NCBI RefSeq assembly: GCF_026000435.1
Contig: NZ_AP026764.1
Location: 558,001-622,000, forward strand
DNA from: Vibrio sp. STUT-A11
GTDB taxonomy: Bacteria > Pseudomonadota > Gammaproteobacteria > Enterobacterales > Vibrionaceae
Direction of reading: 5' to 3'
Length of the DNA: 64,000 nt
Shown here: positions 17,322 through 26,277 of the stretch, piece after piece
How positions within the stretch are numbered: position 1 is the stretch's first letter
Layout of the letters: every line of letters begins with the position of its first letter
Program-made: the position numbers and the translations under genes
The notes under the pieces: model-generated
What the model saw: the letters and a program-made list of their open reading frames with translations, nothing else
What the model was told of the DNA's origin: nothing
The model's database searches: none

Positions 17322-18119
17322 TTAGTCTTTAATGAAGGTAAGCTTGAGTCGTTTTGCCAGTGTTTGTTCATCAAGCTGATACAACTCGTCAAGCAAGGTT
17401 AATTGTAAGCTGCCCGGACCACGCGCTTGTTCGGCGGCGATTTCACCCGCTACGCCAAGTACGGCAGCGGCGGCTAAACCGGATTCTTCACCCACCGCGG
17501 CAAATGCCCCAGTGAGCGCGGTCAGCGTACAACCCATTCCTGTCACGTATGGCATCATCTCATGGCCATTGCTGAGTGTTACGGTCAGCGATTTCGTCAC
17601 GATGTAATCTGTCTCGCCAGAAATAACAACGTTTGCACCATATTCTGCAACCAAAAACTCAGCCGCACCTAAAGCAGCATCGCTGCTATCCAGAGAATCG
17701 ACCCCTTTGCTCTGAGTCTGCTCGCCAGCTAGGGCAATGATTTCTGACGCGTTACCACGAATGATAAGTTTGTCTGCAAGACGCGCAATCTGACGAGACG
17801 TTTCTGTTCGCAGTGTGCTTGCGCCGCAGCCTACTGGATCGAGGACGACGACTTTATCATTGACATTGGCTTGCTCTACCGCAAAGAGCATACGAGGTGT
17901 CCAATGGCTGTCGAGCGTGCCAATGTTGATCACCAGCGCGCCGGCAAATGACATCATTTCTGCCATCTCTTGTTTGGAGTGCGCCATGATTGGAGAGGCA
18001 CCGATTGCCAGCAGAGCGTTTGCCGTGTTGTTCATTACCACGTAGTTAGTGATGTTCACCACTAATGGCTTTTGTTGACGTACAGCGGCTAATGCTTGCG
18101 TAATTTTTTCAATTAACAT
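17322..18119 (-). CDS. thiM: Hydroxyethylthiazole kinase
   Basis: The product is a 265-residue ribokinase-like enzyme phosphorylating the thiazole alcohol for thiamine salvage. Features include N-I-T-N-Y-V-V-M-N near the N-terminus, L-D-P-V-G-C-G-A, G-N-A-S-E-I and the catalytic V-T-G-M-G-C-T-L-T-A-L, with the anion-hole G-x-G-C and its Cys. I prefer the ATG at 18119 because GGAG lies six bases upstream; the TTG at 18131, adjacent to the tenA stop, is a less likely start. It sits between tenA and thiE in the operon. Confidence 0.93.
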   Translation of the reverse strand: MLIEKITQALAAVRQQKPLVVNITNYVVMNNTANALLAIGASPIMAHSKQEMAEMMSFAGALVINIGTLDSHWTPRMLFAVEQANVNDKVVVLDPVGCGASTLRTETSRQIARLADKLIIRGNASEIIALAGEQTQSKGVDSLDSSDAALGAAEFLVAEYGANVVISGETDYIVTKSLTVTLSNGHEMMPYVTGMGCTLTALTGAFAAVGEESGLAAAAVLGVAGEIAAEQARGPGSLQLTLLDELYQLDEQTLAKRLKLTFIKD

Positions 18120-18131
18120 GGGCGTCTCCAA

Positions 18132-18800
18132 TTAATCTTGCTGAGCATTTAAGCCTTGTTGCCAGAAAGCGACTTCCATACGCGTTGCCGTTTTGAATAC
18201 CTGAATCAGGTTCTGGCCGCGCTGGCTGTTGATATCGATTTCAGCCAATAGCTCGTTAAAGTGCGCGGCGCCCTCTGCAACACCTGACTGGAACTCTTCA
18301 CCGCCATAGAGAGTGATCCAGCTAGCGTACGGGTTACCTTCAATGATGGTGTTTTCATCTTCCATCAACATTTTGCCAATAACCGCGTAGCCGATAGAGC
18401 AAGGCGCTAATGCCGCATACAGGTCAACCAAATCACCTGTCATACCAGCATCTAGTACATAGCGTGTGTAGGCAACGGTGCCAAAATCTTCCGGTTCGTT
18501 TTCCAGATCGGATTCAGTCAAGCCCCATTGACCACAGTAAGTCACATGATGAGCGATTTCTGAATCCAACAACGCATGTACGCTCGGCAGTGCACGACGC
18601 ATGTCATACAAAGTACGTGCTTTATAAATCGCTAATGCGTAAGCGCGCGCGTATTGCTTGAGAAATAAAAAGTCTTGTTTCAAATAATGCAGAAAACAAG
18701 GTTGAGCAAGCGTACCTTGTGCTAATTGCTTAACGAAAAGGTGCTGTGTGTATTCCTGCCAGTCTTGACGGCAAGCGTCGATAAAATCTTGGTATTTCAT
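18132..18800 (-). CDS. tenA: Aminopyrimidine aminohydrolase / thiaminase II
   Basis: The product is a 222-residue all-helical TenA-family enzyme. It hydrolyses 4-amino-5-aminomethyl-2-methylpyrimidine (from degraded thiamine) to HMP. The Y-L-K-Q-D-F-L-F-L segment (family Y-x-x-Q-D) and the conserved L-A-P-C-S-I-G-Y-A, carrying the catalytic Cys, are present. So are Y-A-S-W-I-T-L-Y and E-V-A-F-W-Q-Q-G-L near the C-terminus. It lies between the periplasmic binding protein and thiM, which fits salvage of imported pyrimidine fragments. Confidence 0.95.
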   Translation of the reverse strand: MKYQDFIDACRQDWQEYTQHLFVKQLAQGTLAQPCFLHYLKQDFLFLKQYARAYALAIYKARTLYDMRRALPSVHALLDSEIAHHVTYCGQWGLTESDLENEPEDFGTVAYTRYVLDAGMTGDLVDLYAALAPCSIGYAVIGKMLMEDENTIIEGNPYASWITLYGGEEFQSGVAEGAAHFNELLAEIDINSQRGQNLIQVFKTATRMEVAFWQQGLNAQQD

Positions 18801-18818
18801 AATGGGATAACCTCAGAA

Positions 18819-19769
18819 TTAGTCAAAGCTAGGCACGTAATCTTTCGCTTTTGGTAGCGTTTCGATGATTTTTTGTGAGTACATGAACTCGGCGTAATCG
18901 TCGTAGCGTTTTAGATCAACTGCGGATGGGCGAAGCGCGAAACGTGTCAAAGTGTCATTCCACGCGCGTTGGTTCAGTTCGTTGTTCAGCGTGTCTGGAG
19001 AGTAAGCGACAAACTCTTTCCAAGACGCTTTGGGATGGTTTACGATGTAGGTCGTGGCTTGCTCCAACGCTTTGTTAAAGGCTTTGATTGCTTCTTTGTC
19101 GTAAGTGTTTGCATTGGCGACAAACACAAGCTCATCATAGGCAGGAACACCGTGTTCTTCTGGGAAAAAAGCTTTAGCTTGGTAACCTTCTAACGCAAGC
19201 TGGTTGGTTTCGAAGTTACGCAGTCCACCCCAAATCGCATCCACTTTGCCTGATGCCAGAGAGGAAGATAGCGCCCAGCCAACGTTGATGATTTGTACGT
19301 CAGAAAACTTCACATTCTCTTGTGCCAACATTGTGCCGATGGTTGCTTCTTCATTACCCGCGATAGCAATACCGATCTTCTTGCCTTTGAGATCGGCAAG
19401 GCTGTCGTTCTTACCGTTGTCCAACACCATCATGGTATTCAGTGGGGTTGCGATTAACGTTGCTGATCGAATCAGTGGCAGGCCAGCGGCAACATCAATC
19501 GTCAGACTTGGTTGGTATGAAATCGCCATATCCACTTTGCCAGCGGCAACCAGTTTAGGTGGTGTGCTTGGGTCGGCAGGTTCTTGAATGTTGATCTTCA
19601 AGCCTTGCTCTTTAAAGTAACCACGCTCTTTCGCAATAACGATAGGGCCGTGGTTCGGATTCACGAACCAATCCAACATCAAAGTCAGCTCTTTTTCGGC
19701 CGCCAGTGCGTTAGTTGAAACAATTGAAGCAAGCAGAGCTGCAGCGCTAATAAGTTTGTTTTTATTCAC
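18819..19769 (-). CDS. thiY: HMP-precursor ABC transporter binding protein
   Basis: The product is a 316-residue periplasmic binding protein of the NMT1/THI5-like family. A signal peptide ends at about A-L-A-A (residue 24). It is followed by L-M-L-D-W-F-V-N-P-N-H-G-P, the typical start of ThiY-type pyrimidine-binding proteins. It likely captures formylaminopyrimidine or HMP for the ThiXZ transporter. The start codon is GTG, preceded by AAGGAAG. The gene order thiZ-thiX-thiY-tenA makes the assignment strong, though the exact ligand is inferred. Confidence 0.9.
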   Translation of the reverse strand: MNKNKLISAAALLASIVSTNALAAEKELTLMLDWFVNPNHGPIVIAKERGYFKEQGLKINIQEPADPSTPPKLVAAGKVDMAISYQPSLTIDVAAGLPLIRSATLIATPLNTMMVLDNGKNDSLADLKGKKIGIAIAGNEEATIGTMLAQENVKFSDVQIINVGWALSSSLASGKVDAIWGGLRNFETNQLALEGYQAKAFFPEEHGVPAYDELVFVANANTYDKEAIKAFNKALEQATTYIVNHPKASWKEFVAYSPDTLNNELNQRAWNDTLTRFALRPSAVDLKRYDDYAEFMYSQKIIETLPKAKDYVPSFD

Positions 19770-19806
19770 GGGTAATCTTCCTTTTGGTGATCTCTATTTG
19801 TTTTAT

Positions 19807-20607
19807 CTATTTGCTTTCCCAAGGGATGGCTTTTTTCAATAATTTGTCAGTGATGAAGTAGAGTGCAATGGACAACACGGCGAGGATAAACAGCGCGGCA
19901 AACATCTCGTCGATGATCATGCGTGCGTTGGCTTGTAGCATTAGATAACCCAAGCCTTCACTTGAACCGACCCACTCGCCGACGACCGCTCCAATTGGGG
20001 CGATAACGACTGCGACACGAATGCCTGAAGCCAATGTTGGCAGTGCCGCGGGCAATTGAATGTGACGCAGCAGTTGCCATTTCGAGGCGCCCATGGTTTT
20101 CGCCAAATCCAGGTATCCGGTTGGGGTATTGCGTAAACCGTCGTAACAACACGTCGTAACAGGGAAAAAGATGATGATCGCTGCCATCACGACTTTTGAA
20201 GCGATGCCGTAGCCAAGCCAAAGCATCAGAACGGGTGCAATGGCAAATACCGGAATTGCCTGGCTAGCAATCAGAATCGGTAGCAGCCAGCGTTTTAGTG
20301 GTTCGAACAGCAACATTTGCAGCGCAAACAGCAATCCCATCGATAAACCGAGTCCAAGACCAAGCAGGATTTCCTGTGCCGTGACCCAGGTGTGTACGAG
20401 CAACACGTCATAGCGGGAGAGCAATCTATTCAGCACATCAACAGGCGCAGGCAAAATGAAGCTGGGCATATTGAACGCCACGACAATCAGTTGCCACAGA
20501 CCTAAAATGACCGCTGTGCTGATCACCAAGCGCAGAGCTGGATGGGTGACTCGTTCTTTTTTGCTGATACGGTCTGAGACGGAGTTGTATTGAGTCATAT
20601 CACTCAT
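19807..20607 (-). CDS. thiX: ABC transporter permease (ThiX)
   Basis: The product is a 266-residue inner-membrane permease of the BPD (SsuC/TauC-like) type with about six membrane segments. The EAA loop is visible as D-G-L-R-N-T-P-T-G-Y-L-D-L-A-K-T-M-G-A. The start is the ATG at 20607, which overlaps the end of thiZ by 8 bp in an ATGAGTGA arrangement. A longer frame to 20748 would run inside thiZ and is unlikely. With ThiY and ThiZ it imports thiamine pyrimidine precursors. Confidence 0.9.
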   Translation of the reverse strand: MSDMTQYNSVSDRISKKERVTHPALRLVISTAVILGLWQLIVVAFNMPSFILPAPVDVLNRLLSRYDVLLVHTWVTAQEILLGLGLGLSMGLLFALQMLLFEPLKRWLLPILIASQAIPVFAIAPVLMLWLGYGIASKVVMAAIIIFFPVTTCCYDGLRNTPTGYLDLAKTMGASKWQLLRHIQLPAALPTLASGIRVAVVIAPIGAVVGEWVGSSEGLGYLMLQANARMIIDEMFAALFILAVLSIALYFITDKLLKKAIPWESK

Positions 20608-21358
20608 AATCTTTCTCCAGTTGATCCAAGATCGCTTGTTGCAAGGCGGCACATTCGCCATCAAGCACGCGAGGAGGCATCGTATCTGGCACCAGCAGAG
20701 GTTTAGCTTGTGCAGGTGTGCCTTGCAGTACATACAATTGGTTGGCAAGACGAACGGCTTCTTGCGGATCGTGAGTAATCAGCACGACCGTTTTTCCTTT
20801 GAGCAGTGTGGCCGATAAGGTTTGCAGCTTATGACGAGTAACGGCATCGAGCGCAGAGAAAGGCTCGTCCATCAAGACCAGAGGTTTGTCCTGCATCAGT
20901 GTACGAGCAAGAGCAACACGCTGGCGCATACCTCCGGAAAGTTGCGTTGGCTTAGCGTAGGCGTAGTCAGCTAATCCAACTTGTTCGAGCAATTGAATAG
21001 CGCGCTGCTTCTCCCTTGCGGAATTTGAGTTGGCGTGAGAAAAGCGAGAACTCAAACAAACGTTGTCCAGCGCGTTGAGCCACGGCAGTAACAAGTCCTG
21101 TTGAGCCATGTAAGCGATACGCTCGTGCAAAGCTATTCCGTCAGTGGTCGTCAGTTCACCTTGCCATTTCACCTGTTCATCAAGTAAACCGGCAAGATAA
21201 CGCAAAATGGTGGTTTTACCGCAGCCGCTTCGCCCCAGTAAAACCGTCCACTGACCTGCAGGAATGGTCATATTCACCCCTGCCAGCGTAGGTGTTTGGC
21301 TGTCGTTGTATTGCAAACATGCATCACTAAACTGAATACCAATCGCTTTAGTGCACAT
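20600..21358 (-). CDS. thiZ: ABC transporter ATP-binding protein (ThiZ)
   Basis: The product is a 252-residue ABC ATPase. Walker A is G-R-S-G-C-G-K-T-T, the Q-loop is Q-Q-D-L-L-L-P-W, the signature is L-S-G-G-M-R-Q-R and Walker B is L-V-L-M-D-E-P. A switch His lies in L-I-T-H-D. It is most like the nitrate/taurine/pyrimidine importer class. The chosen ATG at 21358 overlaps the end of thiD by 11 bp, implying translational coupling. A longer frame to 21439 lies within thiD and has no support. Confidence 0.9.
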   Translation of the reverse strand: MCTKAIGIQFSDACLQYNDSQTPTLAGVNMTIPAGQWTVLLGRSGCGKTTILRYLAGLLDEQVKWQGELTTTDGIALHERIAYMAQQDLLLPWLNALDNVCLSSRFSHANSNSAREKQRAIQLLEQVGLADYAYAKPTQLSGGMRQRVALARTLMQDKPLVLMDEPFSALDAVTRHKLQTLSATLLKGKTVVLITHDPQEAVRLANQLYVLQGTPAQAKPLLVPDTMPPRVLDGECAALQQAILDQLEKDYE

Positions 21359-22220
21359 TGTGACATTTCCCAAAATTGGGGCCTGCGAAGAAGTGGTGAA
21401 CCGGGCCGTGACCTTTACCGACTTCCAGCTCATCGGCATGGGCGATAGCTTGAGAGATATACTGTTTACCTAAATGCACGGCTTTGTGTAGGTTATTGCC
21501 TTGGCCAAGGTAAGAGGCGATCGCAGAAGAAAGGGTACAGCCTGTGCCGTGGGTGTTTTTGGTTGGGAAACGTTTTGAACTGATCAATTCTGCAGAATCC
21601 TGCAGGATAAGCAGGTCGTTACTGTTTTCATCTTTCTCTAGGTGACCGCCTTTCAACAAAACCGCTTTAGCACCAAGAGAGCGAAGGTTGTCAATCATCT
21701 GATTCATTTCCGCTTCGGATTCTGGCACAGGTTTCCCAGTTAACGCGGCACCTTCAGGAAGATTAGGGGTGATGATGTCGGCGAGAGGGATGAGTTCTTC
21801 TTTTAATGTGCTTATCGCAGAGTGTTCCAGCAATAAATCACCGCTGGTGGCCACCATTACTGGGTCAATGACCAGATGCTTCGGTTGGTATTGTTTAATT
21901 TTGTTAGCCACCACTTTGATGATGTTGGCATCGGCCAGCATGCCGACTTTAACCGCCACGATATTAAGGTCGGTAAAGACGGCATCGAGTTGGCTTTCTA
22001 CATGCTCAAGCGGAATAGGAAAAATGGCGGAAACGCCTTGAGTATTTTGCGAGGTAATTGCAGTAATGACAGAGCAAGCAAAACTGCCCGTTGCCGACAT
22101 GGCTTTGATGTCTGCCTGAATGCCAGCGCCGCCGCCACTGTCTGAACCGGCGATCGTTAATACGATTGGGGTGGTTGAAGATGGCGTCTTGTGAGAATTA
22201 GGCTGTGAGTGCTGCGTCAT
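21348..22220 (-). CDS. thiD: HMP/HMP-P kinase
   Basis: The product is a 290-residue ribokinase-fold kinase that phosphorylates hydroxymethylpyrimidine twice to HMP-PP. Landmarks are L-T-I-A-G-S-D-S-G-G-G-A-G-I-Q-A-D-I-K, T-S-Q-N-T-Q-G-V, V-K-V-G-M-L, D-P-V-M-V-A-T-S-G and the catalytic T-H-G-T-G-C-T-L-S-S-A-I-A. It is the first gene of the operon and begins about 110 bp downstream of the TPP riboswitch core, with AGGAGCGACC before the ATG. Confidence 0.95.
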   Translation of the reverse strand: MTQHSQPNSHKTPSSTTPIVLTIAGSDSGGGAGIQADIKAMSATGSFACSVITAITSQNTQGVSAIFPIPLEHVESQLDAVFTDLNIVAVKVGMLADANIIKVVANKIKQYQPKHLVIDPVMVATSGDLLLEHSAISTLKEELIPLADIITPNLPEGAALTGKPVPESEAEMNQMIDNLRSLGAKAVLLKGGHLEKDENSNDLLILQDSAELISSKRFPTKNTHGTGCTLSSAIASYLGQGNNLHKAVHLGKQYISQAIAHADELEVGKGHGPVHHFFAGPNFGKCHNVH

Positions 22221-22330
22221 GGTCGCTCCTATTACAAGACGTATAGGAACTGACTTTGACCACGGTAGGCAGATCGATTTTCGTATCCGCTGCAGCGTGC
22301 CTAGTAAGTTAGGCGAAAGGCAAAGTGCGC

Positions 22331-22418
22331 ATAGTTCCCTACGTCAGTGCTAACTGAATCAGGTTCAACGGGTCTCGAATTTCGATCTCAGCCAACGTGT
22401 AATACGTGGCCCCCCGAC
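22331..22418 (-). ncRNA. TPP riboswitch (THI element)
   Basis: Read on the minus strand, the GGGG start is followed by CTGAGA, then ACCCGTTGAACCTGAT and a closing AGGGAA. This is the conserved thi-box pattern of the thiamine-pyrophosphate riboswitch. It stands upstream of thiD and is expected to repress the seven-gene salvage operon when TPP is abundant. Edges are approximate. Confidence 0.93.
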
Positions 22419-22721
22419 TATTTCGTTTGGATGATAGCAGGACACTTACTTAAGGGATACGTTTTTTAAGTGTTCATTTATGTGTTGTGAGTGATAGAGT
22501 AGCCATTATATGTTTTGTAGCGCGGAATTGACCAGTGCAACTCTCTGGTTTATGTGCAGAAACTGGAATATTTCATAATCAATCGTGGTGTCACTTAGCA
22601 AGGATTAGCACAAAACAAGGTTAATAAGATGTTAAAATTTAACGTATTGCCAATTTAACGTTACTGAATTAGCAGTAAGTTATTTAGGAAGGCTAAGACG
22701 ATCATCAAGCAAGGAGACTTC
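22419..22721. other. Intergenic region between thi operon and tldD
   Basis: The region holds the thi promoter (minus) and the tldD promoter (plus). A 22-codon frame (ATG at 22510, starting M-F-C-S-A-E-L-T-S-A) exists but has no good ribosome binding site. AAGGAGACTTC before the ATG at 22722 is a strong Shine-Dalgarno for tldD. Confidence 0.5.
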
Positions 22722-24107
22722 ATGCTTAATTCTGTAACAGCGAAGTCAGTGATCGATCATGCTCTTTTTTTAGGAGCTGATTTCGCTGAGCTATTCGTTG
22801 AACATCATCAAACTAACACCGTCCAGATAGCATCTGGTGAGGTGGATAAGGTCAATTCCGGTATCGATTTTGGTATCGGTATTCGCCTTTTCTTCGGTCA
22901 CAAAGTGCTTTATGGTTACACCAACAGCACAGACGAAGCAGAACTAAAACGCGTCACCTCGTTGCTGGCTGCGAAAGACAAACGTGAGCAAATCGCATCT
23001 GCGGGTTCTATTAATTTGAATCGCTACCCAGTTCAGCACGGATGCCGTTTGCCTCTGAGCAAAGACGCCAATCTGGATTCTAAAATCGCGTTTCTTTTGC
23101 AAGTTGACCAAGCGGCACGAGCGGAAAGTGAATACATCAGCCAGTTTATTGGTAGTGTGCTACAGCGAGAGCAGCAGGTATCTATCTTCAACTCGGAAGG
23201 TTTACACGTTGATGATACGCGTCATTACATTCGCGTCGCAGGTAACACCGTTGCGCAAAAAGGCAATGAACAGTCTTCTGGCATGGAAGGTCCTGGTGCA
23301 CTGGCTGGCTGGGAGTTCAGTGAGCAGATAGATGCCAAGGAACTGGGTCAAACTATCGCACAACAAGCTTTGGTTAAGCTTGGTGCAGATGCGTGTCCAT
23401 CGGGTGAAATGCCAGTGGTTATCGGCAATGGTTTTGGTGGTGTTATTTTCCACGAAGCGTGTGGTCACTTGCTTGAAACCACATCGGTCGCTAAGAAGGC
23501 GTCAGTGTTCCACGATAAGATGGGCGAAATGATTGCTCATACGGCCGTAAACGCCGTCGATGATGGCACGATGACCAATGAATGGGGCTCAATTCATGTC
23601 GATGACGAAGGGTTGCCTACTCAGCGCACTCAACTTATCAAAGACGGTAAGTTAACTAGCTTTATGGTCGACAAAATGGGCGGCATGAAAACGGGTTATG
23701 AGCCAACTGGTTCAGGCCGCCGCCAAAACTATAAGTTCGCTCCGACTTCGCGTATGCGTAACACCTTTATTGAAGAAGGTGAGTATTCACTGGACGACAT
23801 GCTGGCAGGTGTTGAGCGTGGTATTTACGCCAAGAAAATGGGCGGCGGTTCTGTGCAACCAGGTACGGGCGAGTTCAACTTTGCAGTACGCGAAGCTTAT
23901 CTGATCGAAAACGGCAAAATCACCAAACCACTCAAAGCGGCAACGCTGATCAGTACCGGCCCTAAAGTTCTGAAAGAAATCAGCATGGTGGGTAAGGACA
24001 TGGCACTCGCTCCAGGTATGTGTGGTTCTGTGAGTGGTGCTGTACCAACAACCGTCGGTCAGCCTTCGCTCAAAGTTGACAATATTCTGGTAGGAGGTGG
24101 TAACTAA
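22722..24107 (+). CDS. TldD-family metalloprotease subunit
   Basis: The product is a 461-residue TldD-type protein, the catalytic subunit of a TldD/TldE zinc protease. The H-E-A-C-G-H (HExxxH) zinc motif is at residues 244-249, and the late Cys ligand lies in A-P-G-M-C-G-S, followed by G-Q-P-S-L-K-V-D-N-I-L-V-G-G. The G-S-G-R-R-Q segment before it is also conserved. E. coli TldD/E degrades unfolded peptides and matures microcin B17. The gene overlaps its tldE partner (TAATG). It is somewhat shorter than E. coli TldD (481 residues). Vibrio usually also has separate canonical tldD and pmbA genes; whether this is an additional pair must be checked genome-wide. Confidence 0.88.
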   Translation: MLNSVTAKSVIDHALFLGADFAELFVEHHQTNTVQIASGEVDKVNSGIDFGIGIRLFFGHKVLYGYTNSTDEAELKRVTSLLAAKDKREQIASAGSINLNRYPVQHGCRLPLSKDANLDSKIAFLLQVDQAARAESEYISQFIGSVLQREQQVSIFNSEGLHVDDTRHYIRVAGNTVAQKGNEQSSGMEGPGALAGWEFSEQIDAKELGQTIAQQALVKLGADACPSGEMPVVIGNGFGGVIFHEACGHLLETTSVAKKASVFHDKMGEMIAHTAVNAVDDGTMTNEWGSIHVDDEGLPTQRTQLIKDGKLTSFMVDKMGGMKTGYEPTGSGRRQNYKFAPTSRMRNTFIEEGEYSLDDMLAGVERGIYAKKMGGGSVQPGTGEFNFAVREAYLIENGKITKPLKAATLISTGPKVLKEISMVGKDMALAPGMCGSVSGAVPTTVGQPSLKVDNILVGGGN

Positions 24108-25450
24108 TGAGCCAAGAACAACAACTTCTTAATGCCGTTGATTACGTCTTGTCAGAAGCCAAACGCCAAGGCGCAGAAGCGGATGTGATTGTTAACCGCA
24201 ACAGCAGCTTCTCTTTGAAAGCGAACCAAGGCAAGCTGGATGAATACAAAGTAAGCTCGAGCCAGGTACTAGGTGTTCGAGTGGTAAAAGATGCACGAGT
24301 AGCGACCAGTTACTCTGAGTCACTAGAACAGTCAAGCCTAGACTTGATGCTGACGAATGCGTTGCAGAGTGCACGCTTCTCCAAGCAAGATGAGCATCAA
24401 ACAATTAGCTGTGTAGACAGCCAGATCACCACTGATGTGGCTGAAATTGCGCAGGAAGATACTACGTCCGTTGATGAAAAAATCGAGCTTTCTCTGGCGC
24501 TTGAGCAAGGCGTGGTCAGCTTACCTCATGCTTCAAGCTCGCCATACAACGGCTATAGCGATGGTGAAAATCAACTGATCATTGCTAATACGCAAGGTAC
24601 TCTGTGTCAGCACTTCGAGCGCTCTTTCAACTGTTACGCCTACACGCTTTTTGAAAAAGATGGCAAACAGTCGATGGCGGGTAAAATGTCAGTAGGGCGT
24701 CGTTTCGACGAGTTGAACTCGGCTTTCTGTATTGAAGAGGGTTACAACTTAGCTCGTGACCTGCTTGATGGCGGTCCGGTTAAAACTGGCAACTATCCAG
24801 CTATCTTCCATATCGATGCGCTTAGCAGTTTGTTCGGTGCATTCGGCAGTGCTTTCTCTGGTGTAAGCGCAGTGAAAGGGATTACACCATTGGGTAACAA
24901 GCTTGGTCAAAGCGTTGCAAGTGAATTGATTACCTTTACTGACACTGCATACATGGCAAATGGTATGGCGATTTGTGGTTTTGATAGTGAAGGCTTTGCA
25001 ACTCAGGACAATGTGTTAATTGAGAATGGTCAGCTCAATACGTTATTACACAACAGTCACACCGCAAGCTACTTAGGTGCCGTTTCAACCGCGAGTGCTG
25101 CTCGAGGAGCGAAATCAAGCCTAGATGTTGCGGCTAACCACAAAGTGATTGCTACGGGTAAGAGCAGTGTTGCTGAAGTTAAAGCGGGTGAGTACCTTGA
25201 ACTAGTAGAACTTCAGGGTGTTCATTCTGGCGCAGATGCTGTCAGCGGTGATTTCTCGTTTGGTGCTAGCGGGTTCTTATGCCGAGATGGTCAACGAGTT
25301 CAGCCAGTACGTGGAATTACTGTTGCAGGTAACTTCTACAAAATGTTGCAAGAAGTGGAAGCGGTTGGAGATGCCCAACTGATCAATGATAGCCGAACTT
25401 TCTTTGCACCAGATGTGCGCTTTGCACGTTTGAGCATCGGCGGCAAATAA
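24107..25450 (+). CDS. TldE/PmbA-family partner protein
   Basis: The product is a 447-residue PmbA/TldE-like protein. It shares the overall TldD/PmbA fold (A-D-V-I-V-N-R-N-S-S at the N-terminus, V-S-S-S-Q-V-L-G-V-R-V-V) but lacks an HExxxH zinc motif, as expected of the non-catalytic subunit. The C-terminal G-D-F-S-F-G-A-S-G-F-L-C and R-G-I-T-V-A-G-N-F segments fit the family. It starts within the tldD stop codon, so the two are translationally coupled and probably form a 1:1 heterodimer. An intrinsic terminator follows. Confidence 0.88.
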   Translation: MSQEQQLLNAVDYVLSEAKRQGAEADVIVNRNSSFSLKANQGKLDEYKVSSSQVLGVRVVKDARVATSYSESLEQSSLDLMLTNALQSARFSKQDEHQTISCVDSQITTDVAEIAQEDTTSVDEKIELSLALEQGVVSLPHASSSPYNGYSDGENQLIIANTQGTLCQHFERSFNCYAYTLFEKDGKQSMAGKMSVGRRFDELNSAFCIEEGYNLARDLLDGGPVKTGNYPAIFHIDALSSLFGAFGSAFSGVSAVKGITPLGNKLGQSVASELITFTDTAYMANGMAICGFDSEGFATQDNVLIENGQLNTLLHNSHTASYLGAVSTASAARGAKSSLDVAANHKVIATGKSSVAEVKAGEYLELVELQGVHSGADAVSGDFSFGASGFLCRDGQRVQPVRGITVAGNFYKMLQEVEAVGDAQLINDSRTFFAPDVRFARLSIGGK

Positions 25451-25476
25451 GCCCATCATCTTCAACCTAGAAACAA

Positions 25477-25509
25477 AAAGAGGACTCCATCGAGTCCTCT
25501 TTCGTTTTT
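25477..25509 (+). terminator. Terminator after tldE-like gene
   Basis: The stem AAAGAGGACT / AGTCCTCTTT is followed by CGTTTTT. The A-rich left arm lets it also act on the convergent trmY-like transcript. Confidence 0.88.
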
Positions 25510-25529
25510 AACCATCTGTCGGGAAAGCG

Positions 25530-26129
25530 CTAGAATTCGCGAATATCCAATTCATTGTGGATCAACACCACGCACTGAGAAGCAAACAGCATCTTAGGAC
25601 CAAGGCTGATTTTTTCTGTCCCAAGGCGTTTCAAACTGTTGAATGACTTCTTCGGCATTGGAATGTGATCAGTTAGCAAGAAACAAGGGTTTGCCCCAAT
25701 TTCTGCATCACGAACGAAATCGCCTTTTTTATCCAACATATATAGCTGATGGTCTTCAGCCAGTTCTTGAACCAAACGCTCAAAACTAACGGTACGAACC
25801 GTAATACCTGGCTCAACGTCACGCAGCTGTTCTTTGCCCATACCAATTGATGCATCCAAAGCGCGAGCTACAGCAGCGATCAACGTCGACTCATGGAATC
25901 CACCAATATTAGTAATATTATTCGATCGAATCGTAATCGTACGGGAGTAATCTTTGGTGCTCTCAAGAACCAGGTACACAACTACGTCTTCACGATGTGA
26001 CTGTGCAACAAACATAGTGTTCATCATAGTGTGAGCAAGGATCTCAGTGTGTGCTTCCTGACCGACACCTTCGAGTAGTGCTTTGCTGGTGGTTGGTGCA
26101 GCACGAGCTCGTAAAACAAAAGAGCGCAT
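25530..26129 (-). CDS. TrmY-family (UPF0217/DUF358) putative RNA methyltransferase
   Basis: The product is a 199-residue SPOUT-fold protein of the UPF0217/TrmY family. Recognisable parts are M-R-S-F-V-L-R-A-R-A-A-P-T-T at the start, S-H-R-E-D-V-V-V-Y-L, I-R-S-N-N-I-T-N-I-G-G-F-H-E and, near the C-terminus, L-G-P-K-M-L-F-A-S-Q-C-V-V-L-I-H-N. Archaeal TrmY N1-methylates pseudouridine-54 of tRNA. Bacterial members are sporadic, and their substrate is uncertain because bacteria normally have m5U54. It is a single gene with its own ribosome binding site (AGAGGC). Confidence 0.8.
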   Translation of the reverse strand: MRSFVLRARAAPTTSKALLEGVGQEAHTEILAHTMMNTMFVAQSHREDVVVYLVLESTKDYSRTITIRSNNITNIGGFHESTLIAAVARALDASIGMGKEQLRDVEPGITVRTVSFERLVQELAEDHQLYMLDKKGDFVRDAEIGANPCFLLTDHIPMPKKSFNSLKRLGTEKISLGPKMLFASQCVVLIHNELDIREF

Positions 26130-26277
26130 GAATTTAGCCTCTATAGAAGAAGAGTGAATGCGCGGAGTATATACCCAGACGACGCTTTGATGCGAGAATT
26201 ATGAACTTACTTACAAAGCTACGATTGTGGTGCCGATTCTCGCCGCTACAATAGGGGCAACCCTTTAGGAGTGGTAT

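Noticed and set aside
20608..20748. N-terminal extension of the ThiX permease
   Set aside because: Would lie entirely within thiZ in another frame; ATG at 20607 gives a standard permease.
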